Source: Pelagirhabdus alkalitolerans (GTDB taxonomy: Bacteria > Bacillota > Bacilli > Bacillales > Amphibacillaceae). From it: DNA of 64,000 nt. The translations under genes were made by a program, and so were the position numbers. The stretch lies in contig NZ_FMYI01000010.1 in the NCBI RefSeq assembly GCF_900096905.1, forward strand, positions 18,157-82,156, written 5' to 3'. The notes under the pieces were generated by a model that did no database searches, was not told the DNA's origin, and saw only the letters and a program-made list of their open reading frames with translations. Positions within the stretch are counted from its first letter, which is position 1; each line of letters starts with the position of its first letter. Of the stretch, positions 1 through 6,600 are shown piece after piece.

Positions 1-1
1 T

Positions 2-600
2 GCAGCAACCCCTGATGGTGTTGCGTCAGAAGATGACATTAGAGGTTATTTTGAAGGGGATTCAGATAACTATATTTATAATATAAGAGGTCATGTGAGT
101 GCAGCAGGCGCTCAAAATGGTGATGTTTATGTTTATTACTCACACACACGTAATAAAGACATTGCAGTTCATTTAGAGATTGATAACACGAAATCTGAAC
201 AGCCGATAGATGAAGATTCAAGTGATGATACTGATTCATCAAACGAGGAAAGTACATCGGACAGTCAAACAGACACATCAGATAATACGTCTGCCGAGCA
301 GTCATCAAGTTCAACAGAAAATCAGATAGTACGAATACAACATCGCATGAGTCTACCACAAATGATACTGAAACATCAGAACCACCTTCCGAATCATCAA
401 GTCATAATAAAGAAGAAAATGCTGACGTAGATGAAAACGAAGGTAAGAGTAACGATAGCGAAAAAGAAGACAAAAAAGAAGATCAAGAGAACGAGGATAA
501 GTTAACCGGATCTGACCTAAAAGAACAATCAAGTGATGACTATGAAATTGAACAAACAGGCGGAAAACCAGAATTTTTTGCGGTTTCAGAAGGTAAAATC
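2..600 (+). pseudogene. Acidic Ser/Thr/Asp/Glu-rich protein, partial and frameshifted
   Basis: The reading frame is open from the left window edge, so the gene starts outside. The first part reads as a small folded segment with several Tyr residues (about 2-200), followed by a long tail rich in Ser, Thr, Asp and Glu, as in linkers of secreted or wall-associated proteins. Around 317-322 the acidic composition switches from one frame to the -1 frame; restoring a single A in the AAAA run at 318-321 would join both halves. In the second frame the acidic tail continues to about 570 and then runs without a stop into the IS66 transposase remnant. I do not recognise the protein. A sequencing error in the A-run, a true decay mutation or a slippage site are all possible. 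Confidence 0.55.
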
Positions 601-1140
601 ATTGAACTAATCATTAGAGACTTGGATGCCGTTGAGCGTTATCAAAAAAGGGGGAAATTAAGCCTTCCCATCTTAGATGCATTTTCCAAATGGCTAAACG
701 TACAGGCGCCGAAAGTGTTACCAAAAAGTGCATTGGGTAAAGCCATCAAATACTGCAAGTCACAGTGGCTTAAATTCGGAGCATTTCTTTTCGATGGGCG
801 ATTGGAGTTGAATAATAATCGTGCGGAGAGAGCCATTAAGCCCTTTGTCATAGTAAGAAAAAATCGGCTTTTCAGCAACACGGCGAAGGAGACCAAAAGT
901 AGCGCTCTTATTTATAGTGTCGTTGAAACAGCTAAGGCCAATAAGCTTAATCCCTATGCATACTTAAACTATTTAATTGAAGAACTTTCGAACATAGATG
1001 TGACAGTTCCTAATGAAATCCAAAATTATATACCTTGGTCAGGCGATATACCAGAAGGTTGTCGCACACCAAGTAAGAAGTAACTTAATAATAGCACAAG
1101 CCCAGACCTGAATAATGGGTGTGGGCTATTTGATGCTTAC
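601..1140 (+). mobile_element. IS66-family transposase 3' remnant with right end
   Basis: Codons to the stop at 1081-1083 encode the C-terminal part of an IS66-type transposase (TnpC). Diagnostic segments are ERYQKR, LNNNRAERAIKPFV (carrying the Glu of the DDE triad), RLFSNTAKETKSSA and the final IPWSGDIPEGCR. The first two catalytic Asp residues and everything before them are missing, so it is inactive. The element's right terminus is probably the GCTTAC ending at 1140, the complement of the GTAAGC start typical of IS66 ends. No left end is visible; the remnant is fused in frame to the acidic ORF upstream. The coding start given is approximate, because no true start codon exists. Confidence 0.85.
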
Positions 1141-1152
1141 TTTTAAAACGTC

Positions 1153-1186
1153 AATTTCAAATAAAACAGCGTGTTTATTTGAAATT
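1153..1186. terminator. 13-bp perfect hairpin after ABC ATPase gene
   Basis: Arms 1153-1165 and 1174-1186 are perfectly complementary, with an 8-nt loop, directly beside the stop codon of the minus-strand ATPase gene. On the plus strand the stem is followed by a T-rich tract, so it may end transcription in either direction; on the minus strand the T tract is weak. Confidence 0.5.
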
Positions 1187-1831
1187 TTATTTTTTAGAAC
1201 TTGAATTTAATACCCCATCTTCAATTTTGAATATGTAATCAAAAATGTCTTGGAGATCTTGTATTTCATGAGTTGCAATTAAAATAGTTGTCTTGTAATG
1301 TTTTGCGTATTTGCAAATCACCTTTTTAAATACAGAAATACTTTTATCATCAAGTCCATTAGTAGGTTCATCTAATAAAAGACAATTTGTCCCTCTCATA
1401 AGAGCAATAATTAAAGATAACTTTTGTTTCATACCAAGTGAATAGGAGCTGACTTTCTTATTTATAGATTCAGTGAGTCCAAAATCTTTAATTAACAGCT
1501 CAAAGTCTGGATTATCTTTCTCTTTTTTATTTAGAAAACAATCTAAATTTTGTCTCCCTGTCATAAATGGATATAACCGAGCGTACTCTATATGAACGCC
1601 TACGTGCTTTAAAGCGTCTTTTTTATTCATAAAAATATTAAATTCATTAATCAATATCTGTCCCTGGCTTGGAGAGTCGATACCTGACAATAACCTCATA
1701 ATAGTTGTTTTTCCTGACGCATTCTCTCCTGATAACCCGTATATTATTCCATTGTGAAATTTGAAAGACACATCTGAAATAATTGAGTGTTTTTTGATTG
1801 ACTTTGAAACACCTACACACTCAATACCCAT
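1187..1831 (-). CDS. ABC transporter ATP-binding protein, bacteriocin cluster exporter/immunity
   Basis: A 214-residue ATPase with Walker A GENASGKTT (about 35-43), signature YSLGMKQKL, Walker B CLLLDEPT and the H-loop ATHE. The start ATG has a good AGGAGG upstream. It is the last gene of the minus-strand bacteriocin cluster, 23 nt after the permease gene, with which it should form a simple ABC exporter at the cytoplasmic membrane. In AS-48-like systems a second ABC transporter adds to self-protection; here the same role is inferred, since no small immunity gene is seen. Substrate is not deducible from the sequence. Confidence 0.8.
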   Translation of the reverse strand: MGIECVGVSKSIKKHSIISDVSFKFHNGIIYGLSGENASGKTTIMRLLSGIDSPSQGQILINEFNIFMNKKDALKHVGVHIEYARLYPFMTGRQNLDCFLNKKEKDNPDFELLIKDFGLTESINKKVSSYSLGMKQKLSLIIALMRGTNCLLLDEPTNGLDDKSISVFKKVICKYAKHYKTTILIATHEIQDLQDIFDYIFKIEDGVLNSSSKK

Positions 1832-1854
1832 TAATAATCCTCCTATTCAGTGAT

Positions 1855-2610
1855 TTATGTGATTCTTTTATGTTTAAAGATATACGCAGATACAAAGAGC
1901 AATACAACTGTATATGTTAAAAAAACTAAAATAGTTGTAAAAAATGAATCTTGGTATCGAGATATTTCAGCAGGTAAATTAAAATAATGTTTTACATCTA
2001 AATGATTAAAGATAATCACTGATCTAAATGTATGTTCCGAAATCTGCCTGTAGAAGATTAGTTGAATGACTTCTGCTATAAAGAATATAGACAAAGAAAG
2101 AACATAGTTTTTAAAGAGTAATGCTATGAAGATCGCTAGCGCAATGTAAAAAGCCGATTTATAGCTGAGTGAGAATAATAAAATCGAACCGTTTTTCAGT
2201 AAATCGATCTCCATACCACCATAAAAGATACTAATAATAGTTGTTATAAATATCGCAATAAAATTAGATAATAATACATATAATAATAAGCTTAGATATC
2301 TTGTTATAATAATTTCGAGAGAGGATACTCCCCGCGCTAAATCATAAATAAAAACTCCATATTTGTAATCTGAAATAATTGATGAAGCTGATGTGAAGAC
2401 ATAATATATAATCAAAAAAACGGAGCACAGATCCATGGTTAACTTTTGAAAAATAGCACTTTGATTAAAATCTCCATAAATACTGTGTATCTGATTTATT
2501 TCTAAATCAGATAAAATTAAATATTGTATTGAAGCACATAGTATAGTAATGGATCCAATAACTATAAGTGGATGATGTCTCACCACATGTTTCTTAAAAT
2601 CAATAAACAT
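1855..2610 (-). CDS. ABC transporter permease, bacteriocin cluster
   Basis: A 251-residue membrane protein with about six hydrophobic segments and short charged loops, the layout of ABC-2 type permease subunits. It lies between a 178-residue membrane protein gene and the ATPase gene at 1187-1831, all on the same strand with short gaps. The pairing with the ATPase supports an exporter. Low sequence complexity (Ile, Leu, Phe, Tyr) prevents a firm family call. Inferred role: export of, or immunity to, the cyclic peptides. Confidence 0.65.
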   Translation of the reverse strand: MFIDFKKHVVRHHPLIVIGSITILCASIQYLILSDLEINQIHSIYGDFNQSAIFQKLTMDLCSVFLIIYYVFTSASSIISDYKYGVFIYDLARGVSSLEIIITRYLSLLLYVLLSNFIAIFITTIISIFYGGMEIDLLKNGSILLFSLSYKSAFYIALAIFIALLFKNYVLSLSIFFIAEVIQLIFYRQISEHTFRSVIIFNHLDVKHYFNLPAEISRYQDSFFTTILVFLTYTVVLLFVSAYIFKHKRIT

Positions 2611-2626
2611 TTTGAATCTCCCTTAT

Positions 2627-3163
2627 CTAAAAGTTAAATAGTAGTAATAATGAATTTATGCTTATAAGCATAACTCCAAAAACGATAGTTTTCCTTAGCT
2701 CTAGAAAATTACCTTTTAAAACTAAAAGAACATATATAAGGTTGACTATAAATATATTGCCAACGCGAAAAAAAGGTGTTTGTACTATGTCAACAAGATA
2801 ATCTCCACCCATTAGAAAATAAATTAATATTGTAAGCGCTATAAAGGGAACGTATCCAACAAATAAATAAAATGCACTTTTCATTAATGAAGGAAATCGT
2901 TCTACTTTAAATAGTAAGATGAGCAAACGATAAATAAAAGATTGAAATAGTAGTAAAATGATCGAAAATATAACAATAGTTGTATTAACGAAAAGAATCA
3001 GTGTATTTTCATCCCTAAAAACATTAGTAAAATCAAGATCATCAATTTCATTAATAACAAGAGACTGAGCAATTAATTGAATAGATAATATATAGTAAAT
3101 AACAAGTAACAGCAGAAGCCATTTTTGACCTTTTGAAAGTTTTATCACCCAAGTTCCCTCCAT
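2627..3163 (-). CDS. Membrane protein of bacteriocin cluster, unknown function
   Basis: 178 residues with about five hydrophobic segments after a short N-terminal stretch containing KLSKGQKW. I do not recognise the family with certainty; the topology is like YIP1-type or other small accessory membrane proteins. Its start overlaps the stop of the SpoIIM-like gene by one base (TAATG), which points to translational coupling and a shared role. It could take part in circularisation, export or immunity; no sequence feature separates these. Confidence 0.55.
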   Translation of the reverse strand: MEGTWVIKLSKGQKWLLLLLVIYYILSIQLIAQSLVINEIDDLDFTNVFRDENTLILFVNTTIVIFSIILLLFQSFIYRLLILLFKVERFPSLMKSAFYLFVGYVPFIALTILIYFLMGGDYLVDIVQTPFFRVGNIFIVNLIYVLLVLKGNFLELRKTIVFGVMLISINSLLLLFNF

Positions 3164-3672
3164 TATCCAAATAGTATAAATGTAATTCTCTCAATATACG
3201 CGGCGATTAAATAAACTCCTGCCAAGTAAAGAGTTTGTTTTAAAACTTGCTTTAGCTGTATTTTTTTTCGTCTTTTATATAAATCTAATACTTTTCGCGC
3301 AATATTCAGACTTAATAACCAACCGAGGATCTCGATTGGAACATGATATGCCATTATATTTAATACATATAAAAATCCAAAAATATCAATTCCAATATTC
3401 AAACTAAGCCCTAAAAAGAAACTGTTAACTATAATTACAGGATAAGCTATAATACTTGTAAAGATGATAATAGCTATGGATACTGTTAAATTATGAAAGA
3501 AAATAGTTGAGCCAGATATATCTGATTGATGAGGTGCTAGATTATCTAAATCTAACAAACCACCAAACAAATATCCAAGTATAATTGTAGTTATAATTAA
3601 TGAAATATCTACCAAAGTTATGAATAAGACTCTATGTTTGTTTGTACTTTTCGATAACATAATTGATTCCAT
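3163..3672 (-). CDS. SpoIIM/DUF95-family membrane protein, circular bacteriocin C-type protein
   Basis: A protein of about 169 residues with roughly five membrane segments. It carries the SpoIIM/DUF95 pattern: a conserved FFHNLTVS, a polar-to-small segment with NSFFLGL, and HVPIEILGW followed by a basic loop and a final helix. Proteins of this family are standard partners in circular bacteriocin clusters (AS-48 C, CirC), where they are needed for maturation or secretion. I choose the ATG at 3672 because GGTGGAG lies 6 nt upstream; an ATG at 3660 and a more distal one at 3687 are alternatives. The gene overlaps the 3' end of the upstream ATPase by 41 nt. Confidence 0.75.
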   Translation of the reverse strand: MESIMLSKSTNKHRVLFITLVDISLIITTIILGYLFGGLLDLDNLAPHQSDISGSTIFFHNLTVSIAIIIFTSIIAYPVIIVNSFFLGLSLNIGIDIFGFLYVLNIMAYHVPIEILGWLLSLNIARKVLDLYKRRKKIQLKQVLKQTLYLAGVYLIAAYIERITFILFG

Positions 3673-4303
3673 AGGAAACTCCACCATTATTATAAGTTTG
3701 TTTTTCTATTCGCCCTTCGAATAATAAAATACAAGAATCCACATATTCTTCTAGATTGTCTAAACTATGTGTTGTTATTAAAAAGGTTATATCTTTCTTG
3801 TATTCATTAAATAGATTTTTCAGATGATTTTGAGATTTATAATCAAGTGCATTAAATGGTTCATCAAATAGTAAAACATCTGGTTTTGTTAAAAAACCTG
3901 TGAATAAAGTAAGTTTTTGTTTTTGACCTAGAGATAATCCTCCTATTCTAACATGATAAAAATCTTCTAAATTCATTGGCTCAAAATCTCTTAACGTTAC
4001 TTTTATGTCTTGAGTATTTAAATTATTTATGTCAGCAATTAAATCAACATACTCTTTAGTTGTTAACTCCTCAAAGATCAATAATTCCATATCTAAATAT
4101 AAAATCCTGTGCTTTTTAATAATTGATTCAACACTGTCATTATTAATTTTCCTAACACCTGAAAGTAATTCTAGTGTAGTTGTCTTACCAACACCATTTG
4201 GACCAATTAAAACCGTAAGAGCCTTTTTCGGCACATGAAAAGTCAAGTCTTTTAAAATAGGACTTCCACCAATACTATAATTTAAATCATTCACCTTAAT
4301 CAT
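3632..4303 (-). CDS. ABC ATPase, circular bacteriocin D-type protein
   Basis: 223 residues with Walker A GPNGVGKTT (about 33-41), signature GGLSLGQKQKL, Walker B DVLLFDEPF and a switch His in TTHS. The start ATG follows AAGGAGAT at good distance. It sits between the large membrane protein gene and the SpoIIM-like gene. In known circular bacteriocin clusters an ATPase of this size (As-48D, CirD) works with the B and C membrane proteins in maturation or export, and this is the inferred role here. Confidence 0.8.
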   Translation of the reverse strand: MIKVNDLNYSIGGSPILKDLTFHVPKKALTVLIGPNGVGKTTTLELLSGVRKINNDSVESIIKKHRILYLDMELLIFEELTTKEYVDLIADINNLNTQDIKVTLRDFEPMNLEDFYHVRIGGLSLGQKQKLTLFTGFLTKPDVLLFDEPFNALDYKSQNHLKNLFNEYKKDITFLITTHSLDNLEEYVDSCILLFEGRIEKQTYNNGGVSYGINYVIEKYKQT

Positions 4304-4315
4304 CGTCTTATCTCC

Positions 4316-5671
4316 TTACGTCTTATACAAGTCATTAAAAAAACCTTGAGACCAGTAATGTTTTATCATCCACGTACAAATCAATAGTGTGCTTAGAGGG
4401 ATAAGCATGCCTCCTACAATGTTTCTTGGAGATATTTCATTAATATAAAAGAGAACCAAATTAATCGGTATAAAAGCAATCAAAATAACCGTAGAAAGAC
4501 CTTTAATGGTCACTAAAAAAAGATTTTTAAGCTCATTCGTATCAAGGACTTTTCGAAAAACAAGAATGAGAAAATTATCAAGTTCTACATCCAACACAAA
4601 GAGAATACCTGTTAATAAAATAAATGTAAATTCTTGATTAATGATAAACCATATATTAGTATATAAAAATATTGGGAGTAACAACATGTAATTGTTTTTT
4701 TCTACTTTCTTTAGAAGAGTTACTCCTTTTTCTGGGCGTATCTGCTTAAGGTAAAAAAGAAAATTACCAAACGACTCAATTGTTAATAATTGAATATGTT
4801 TCCTTTTTTGAAGCAAACATACGACCAGAAAGCTAAGAATAAACAATGGCCCCTGTATATCATTTAATTTCTCAAACATATTGGTGAAAAATAGTACAGA
4901 AATATTAAAACCATATTGAATCCAAGGGATATTAAATAATCGACTGTTTGTTTGGGTTGTGAATGGGTTATAAATTAGCACATTTACCATATTCTGCTTT
5001 GAAACGAAATAATTCCAAATAAAAAATAAAAACGTCATACTTAGCGCGGAACCCCTCGAATCACCCAATGAGCCAATAACATGATCAAATACTGCTTGTT
5101 CTTTATATAAAATAATTGTACCTACAATCATAATTATTCCAATTAACAAAAAAGAATAGATTTTTTTTATCATTTTCTTTTTTTGTAAGTCATTGATTAC
5201 CACATGATGTACACTGACGAACATAGACATAATGCTAAAAGGTAATATAATAAAAAAATATAAGACATGAAAAATTGAGAACGATAATGCTTGTGCATAA
5301 ACCCAAGAAACAGATGTATTATAATTTCTTAGCAGTATATAAGGAATCATTAATTTTCTACCAAAAAAGCTTGTACATTTATTTTCATAACGAAAGTTAA
5401 GTATTTGTAAACTAATGAACAAATGTATAGCTAAACACAACAATAAACTCTCAACCAGATAGTGACCTAATACATACTGTATATAGGTGATTCGTGATAA
5501 ATCAATTATTAAAGGGATGAAAAAACCAGGTATTTGTAAAAGAAAATAGAAAGGTAAAATAAATTGAACTAACCCTTTTAATTCAGGTAATACACTTGCT
5601 GTTTTATCCTCTATTAATACCATTTTTTCTCTGTAAAAATTTCGAAGCAATCCTGAATATCCTCTCATCAC
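4316..5671 (-). CDS. Large multi-pass membrane protein, circular bacteriocin B-type protein
   Basis: 451 residues with around ten hydrophobic segments separated by short basic loops. There are no catalytic motifs I can recognise. It is the first gene after the two precursor genes, separated from them by a strong hairpin. Circular bacteriocin clusters encode one large membrane protein of unknown mechanism (As-48B, CirB, UblB) that is required for production and suspected in head-to-tail ligation; position and topology fit that role, while sequence similarity could not be tested. The start is a double ATG with GAGGG upstream. Confidence 0.65.
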   Translation of the reverse strand: MMRGYSGLLRNFYREKMVLIEDKTASVLPELKGLVQFILPFYFLLQIPGFFIPLIIDLSRITYIQYVLGHYLVESLLLCLAIHLFISLQILNFRYENKCTSFFGRKLMIPYILLRNYNTSVSWVYAQALSFSIFHVLYFFIILPFSIMSMFVSVHHVVINDLQKKKMIKKIYSFLLIGIIMIVGTIILYKEQAVFDHVIGSLGDSRGSALSMTFLFFIWNYFVSKQNMVNVLIYNPFTTQTNSRLFNIPWIQYGFNISVLFFTNMFEKLNDIQGPLFILSFLVVCLLQKRKHIQLLTIESFGNFLFYLKQIRPEKGVTLLKKVEKNNYMLLLPIFLYTNIWFIINQEFTFILLTGILFVLDVELDNFLILVFRKVLDTNELKNLFLVTIKGLSTVILIAFIPINLVLFYINEISPRNIVGGMLIPLSTLLICTWMIKHYWSQGFFNDLYKT

Positions 5672-5689
5672 ACACCCTCACTCATCTTA

Positions 5690-5724
5690 AGACCTTTGGT
5701 GTATTACGAACGCACCAAAGGTCT
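5690..5724 (-). promoter_or_regulatory. 12-bp perfect intergenic hairpin after precursor genes
   Basis: Arms 5690-5701 and 5713-5724 match perfectly with an 11-nt loop. The hairpin follows the stop of the second precursor gene and precedes the large membrane protein gene, but has no U-tract. It could stabilise a precursor-only transcript or partly attenuate read-through, giving more precursor than maturation protein. Confidence 0.6.
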
Positions 5725-5732
5725 CTTTGTCA

Positions 5733-6005
5733 TTACCAAGTAACAAATTTATTAAGCGACCATTTCTTTACAGCCGCCCAGATAGCTTGAGCCCCTAATG
5801 CCCCAAGACCAAATGATGAAATTATAGCCGCTGCTGTTGCGCCCCAGCTGACCCATTGCAGTGCATAATACACGTTAGTTGCTAAACCTTGACTTATCCC
5901 CAAGTTTACTGCTGCAAAAAAAGTAGGAAGTGCAGGTATTGTTGCACTAAGAATCAAAGTAAATGAAAAAAGTAATACTGCTTCTTTTTTTAATTCATGC
6001 GACAT
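5733..6005 (-). CDS. Circular bacteriocin-like precursor 2
   Basis: 90 residues: a hydrophobic leader of about 31, then a putative mature region of about 59 beginning near AVNLGISQG and ending in Trp. Mature-type features are the LGIS segment near its N-terminus, a Gly/Ala-rich hydrophobic centre (FGLGALGAQ), a basic amphipathic stretch AAVKKW and a C-terminal Trp, as in leucocyclicin Q, amylocyclicin or AS-48-like peptides, which are joined head to tail. The exact cleavage site is inferred. The last 34 or so residues are encoded by DNA identical to precursor 1. AGGAGG lies upstream of the ATG. Confidence 0.8.
   Translation of the reverse strand: MSHELKKEAVLLFSFTLILSATIPALPTFFAAVNLGISQGLATNVYYALQWVSWGATAAAIISSFGLGALGAQAIWAAVKKWSLNKFVTW
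5745..5846. repeat. 102-bp perfect direct repeat, copy 1 (paired with 6059-6160)
   Basis: Bases 5745-5846 are identical to 6059-6160 (offset 314). The repeat covers the 3' halves of both bacteriocin precursor genes, while flanking gene parts diverge. This looks like recent duplication with later exchange or gene conversion. Confidence 0.9.
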
Positions 6006-6046
6006 AAATTATTACCTCCTTTATAATACTATTATCCGGATAAGTA

Positions 6047-6325
6047 CTACCATGTTATAAATTTATTAAGCGACCATTTCTTTACAGCCGCCCAGATAGC
6101 TTGAGCCCCTAATGCCCCAAGACCAAATGATGAAATTATAGCCGCTGCTGTTGCGCCCCAACCAATCCATTTCAGCGAATGATAAACTGCTGTAGCAGTA
6201 CCTGAAGATATTCCAAGGTTTACCGCCGCAAAATACTTTGTGTTAAATACCAATAGAAATACGAGCATTGCTACGGAGAAGAATACTAATATCTTTATCT
6301 CCCTTTTTAAAACACTACTATTCAT
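6047..6325 (-). CDS. Circular bacteriocin-like precursor 1
   Basis: 92 residues: leader of about 33 with a hydrophobic core, then a putative mature region of about 59 residues starting near AVNLGISSG and ending NKFITW. It is the first gene of the cluster, 41 nt upstream of its paralogue. The N-terminal mature part differs from precursor 2 at several positions, while the C-terminal half is nearly identical. The ATG at 6325 is preceded by GAGGAGGTGAT at short distance and overlaps the stop of a 7-codon mini-ORF. Expected products are membrane-permeabilising circular peptides; one, the other or both could be active. Confidence 0.8.
   Translation of the reverse strand: MNSSVLKREIKILVFFSVAMLVFLLVFNTKYFAAVNLGISSGTATAVYHSLKWIGWGATAAAIISSFGLGALGAQAIWAAVKKWSLNKFITW
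6059..6160. repeat. 102-bp perfect direct repeat, copy 2
   Basis: Second copy of the repeat at 5745-5846, inside precursor gene 1. Recombination between the copies would delete 314 bp and leave a single chimeric precursor gene. Confidence 0.9.
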
Positions 6326-6345
6326 ATGAGATCACCTCCTCTCAT
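6322..6345 (-). CDS. Mini-ORF MRGGDLI coupled to precursor 1 start
   Basis: ATG with AAGGAG six bases upstream, seven codons, then TGA overlapping the ATG of precursor 1 (ATGA). The mini-ORF contains the ribosome binding site of precursor 1 within its Arg-Gly-Gly codons. It may only be a by-product of two stacked Shine-Dalgarno sequences, or may couple translation. Confidence 0.3.
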   Translation of the reverse strand: MRGGDLI

Positions 6346-6424
6346 TTTTAACTCCTTCACTTTGATAAACGCCTAGATAAAATTAGAAGCAAATATAAAC
6401 ACTAAAGATGAAGAATCTTAATTG

Positions 6425-6442
6425 AATATTCGAATGAATATT
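6425..6442. promoter_or_regulatory. Inverted repeat, possible operator upstream of precursor genes
   Basis: AATATTC and GAATATT (7 bp each) flank a 4-nt spacer, between the short hydrophobic ORF and precursor gene 1. Its place in the divergent control region fits a regulator binding site, for instance for the Rgg-type protein. Binding is inferred only. Confidence 0.35.
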
Positions 6443-6449
6443 ACTCTTA

Positions 6450-6485
6450 TCAACCAGTCATCCAGATAATCAACAACTTTAACAT
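6450..6485 (-). CDS. Short hydrophobic peptide (SHP-like) pheromone candidate, 11 aa
   Basis: An ATG at 6485 is preceded by GGGAGGGGG with an 8-nt gap, a very strong ribosome binding site. The ORF encodes MLKLLIIWMTG and stops with TGA at 6450-6452. It lies divergently from the Rgg/MutR-type regulator gene (6601-7467), the arrangement of rgg/shp pairs in streptococci, where a short hydrophobic peptide is secreted, re-imported by the oligopeptide permease and bound by Rgg. Streptococcal SHPs are about 20 residues; 11 is short. The Lys near the N-terminus, the Leu/Ile run and the Gly end fit. Function is inferred. Confidence 0.5.
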   Translation of the reverse strand: MLKLLIIWMTG

Positions 6486-6600
6486 TTTATTCGCCCCCTC
6501 CCATATATTGTATTAATAAAATATACATAGATAGTAACACGTAAAATATGATACTATTAAAATGAATACAATAATCACATTTTTTGGGGGGGGTTAACAA

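Larger units (their letters stand above)
6326..6600. promoter_or_regulatory. Divergent control region between regulator and bacteriocin genes
   Basis: This AT-rich 275-bp region holds the 11-codon hydrophobic ORF, the inverted repeat at 6425-6442 and the mini-ORF before precursor 1. Promoters must lie here for both directions, but no single -35/-10 pair stands out enough to assign. A run of six T and eight G (6580-6593) precedes the regulator start. Confidence 0.6.

Noticed and set aside
5733..6325. Precursors as holins or small secreted toxins
   Set aside because: The LGIS start region, Gly/Ala core, basic AAVKKW stretch, C-terminal Trp and the SpoIIM/ATPase neighbours fit circular bacteriocins.
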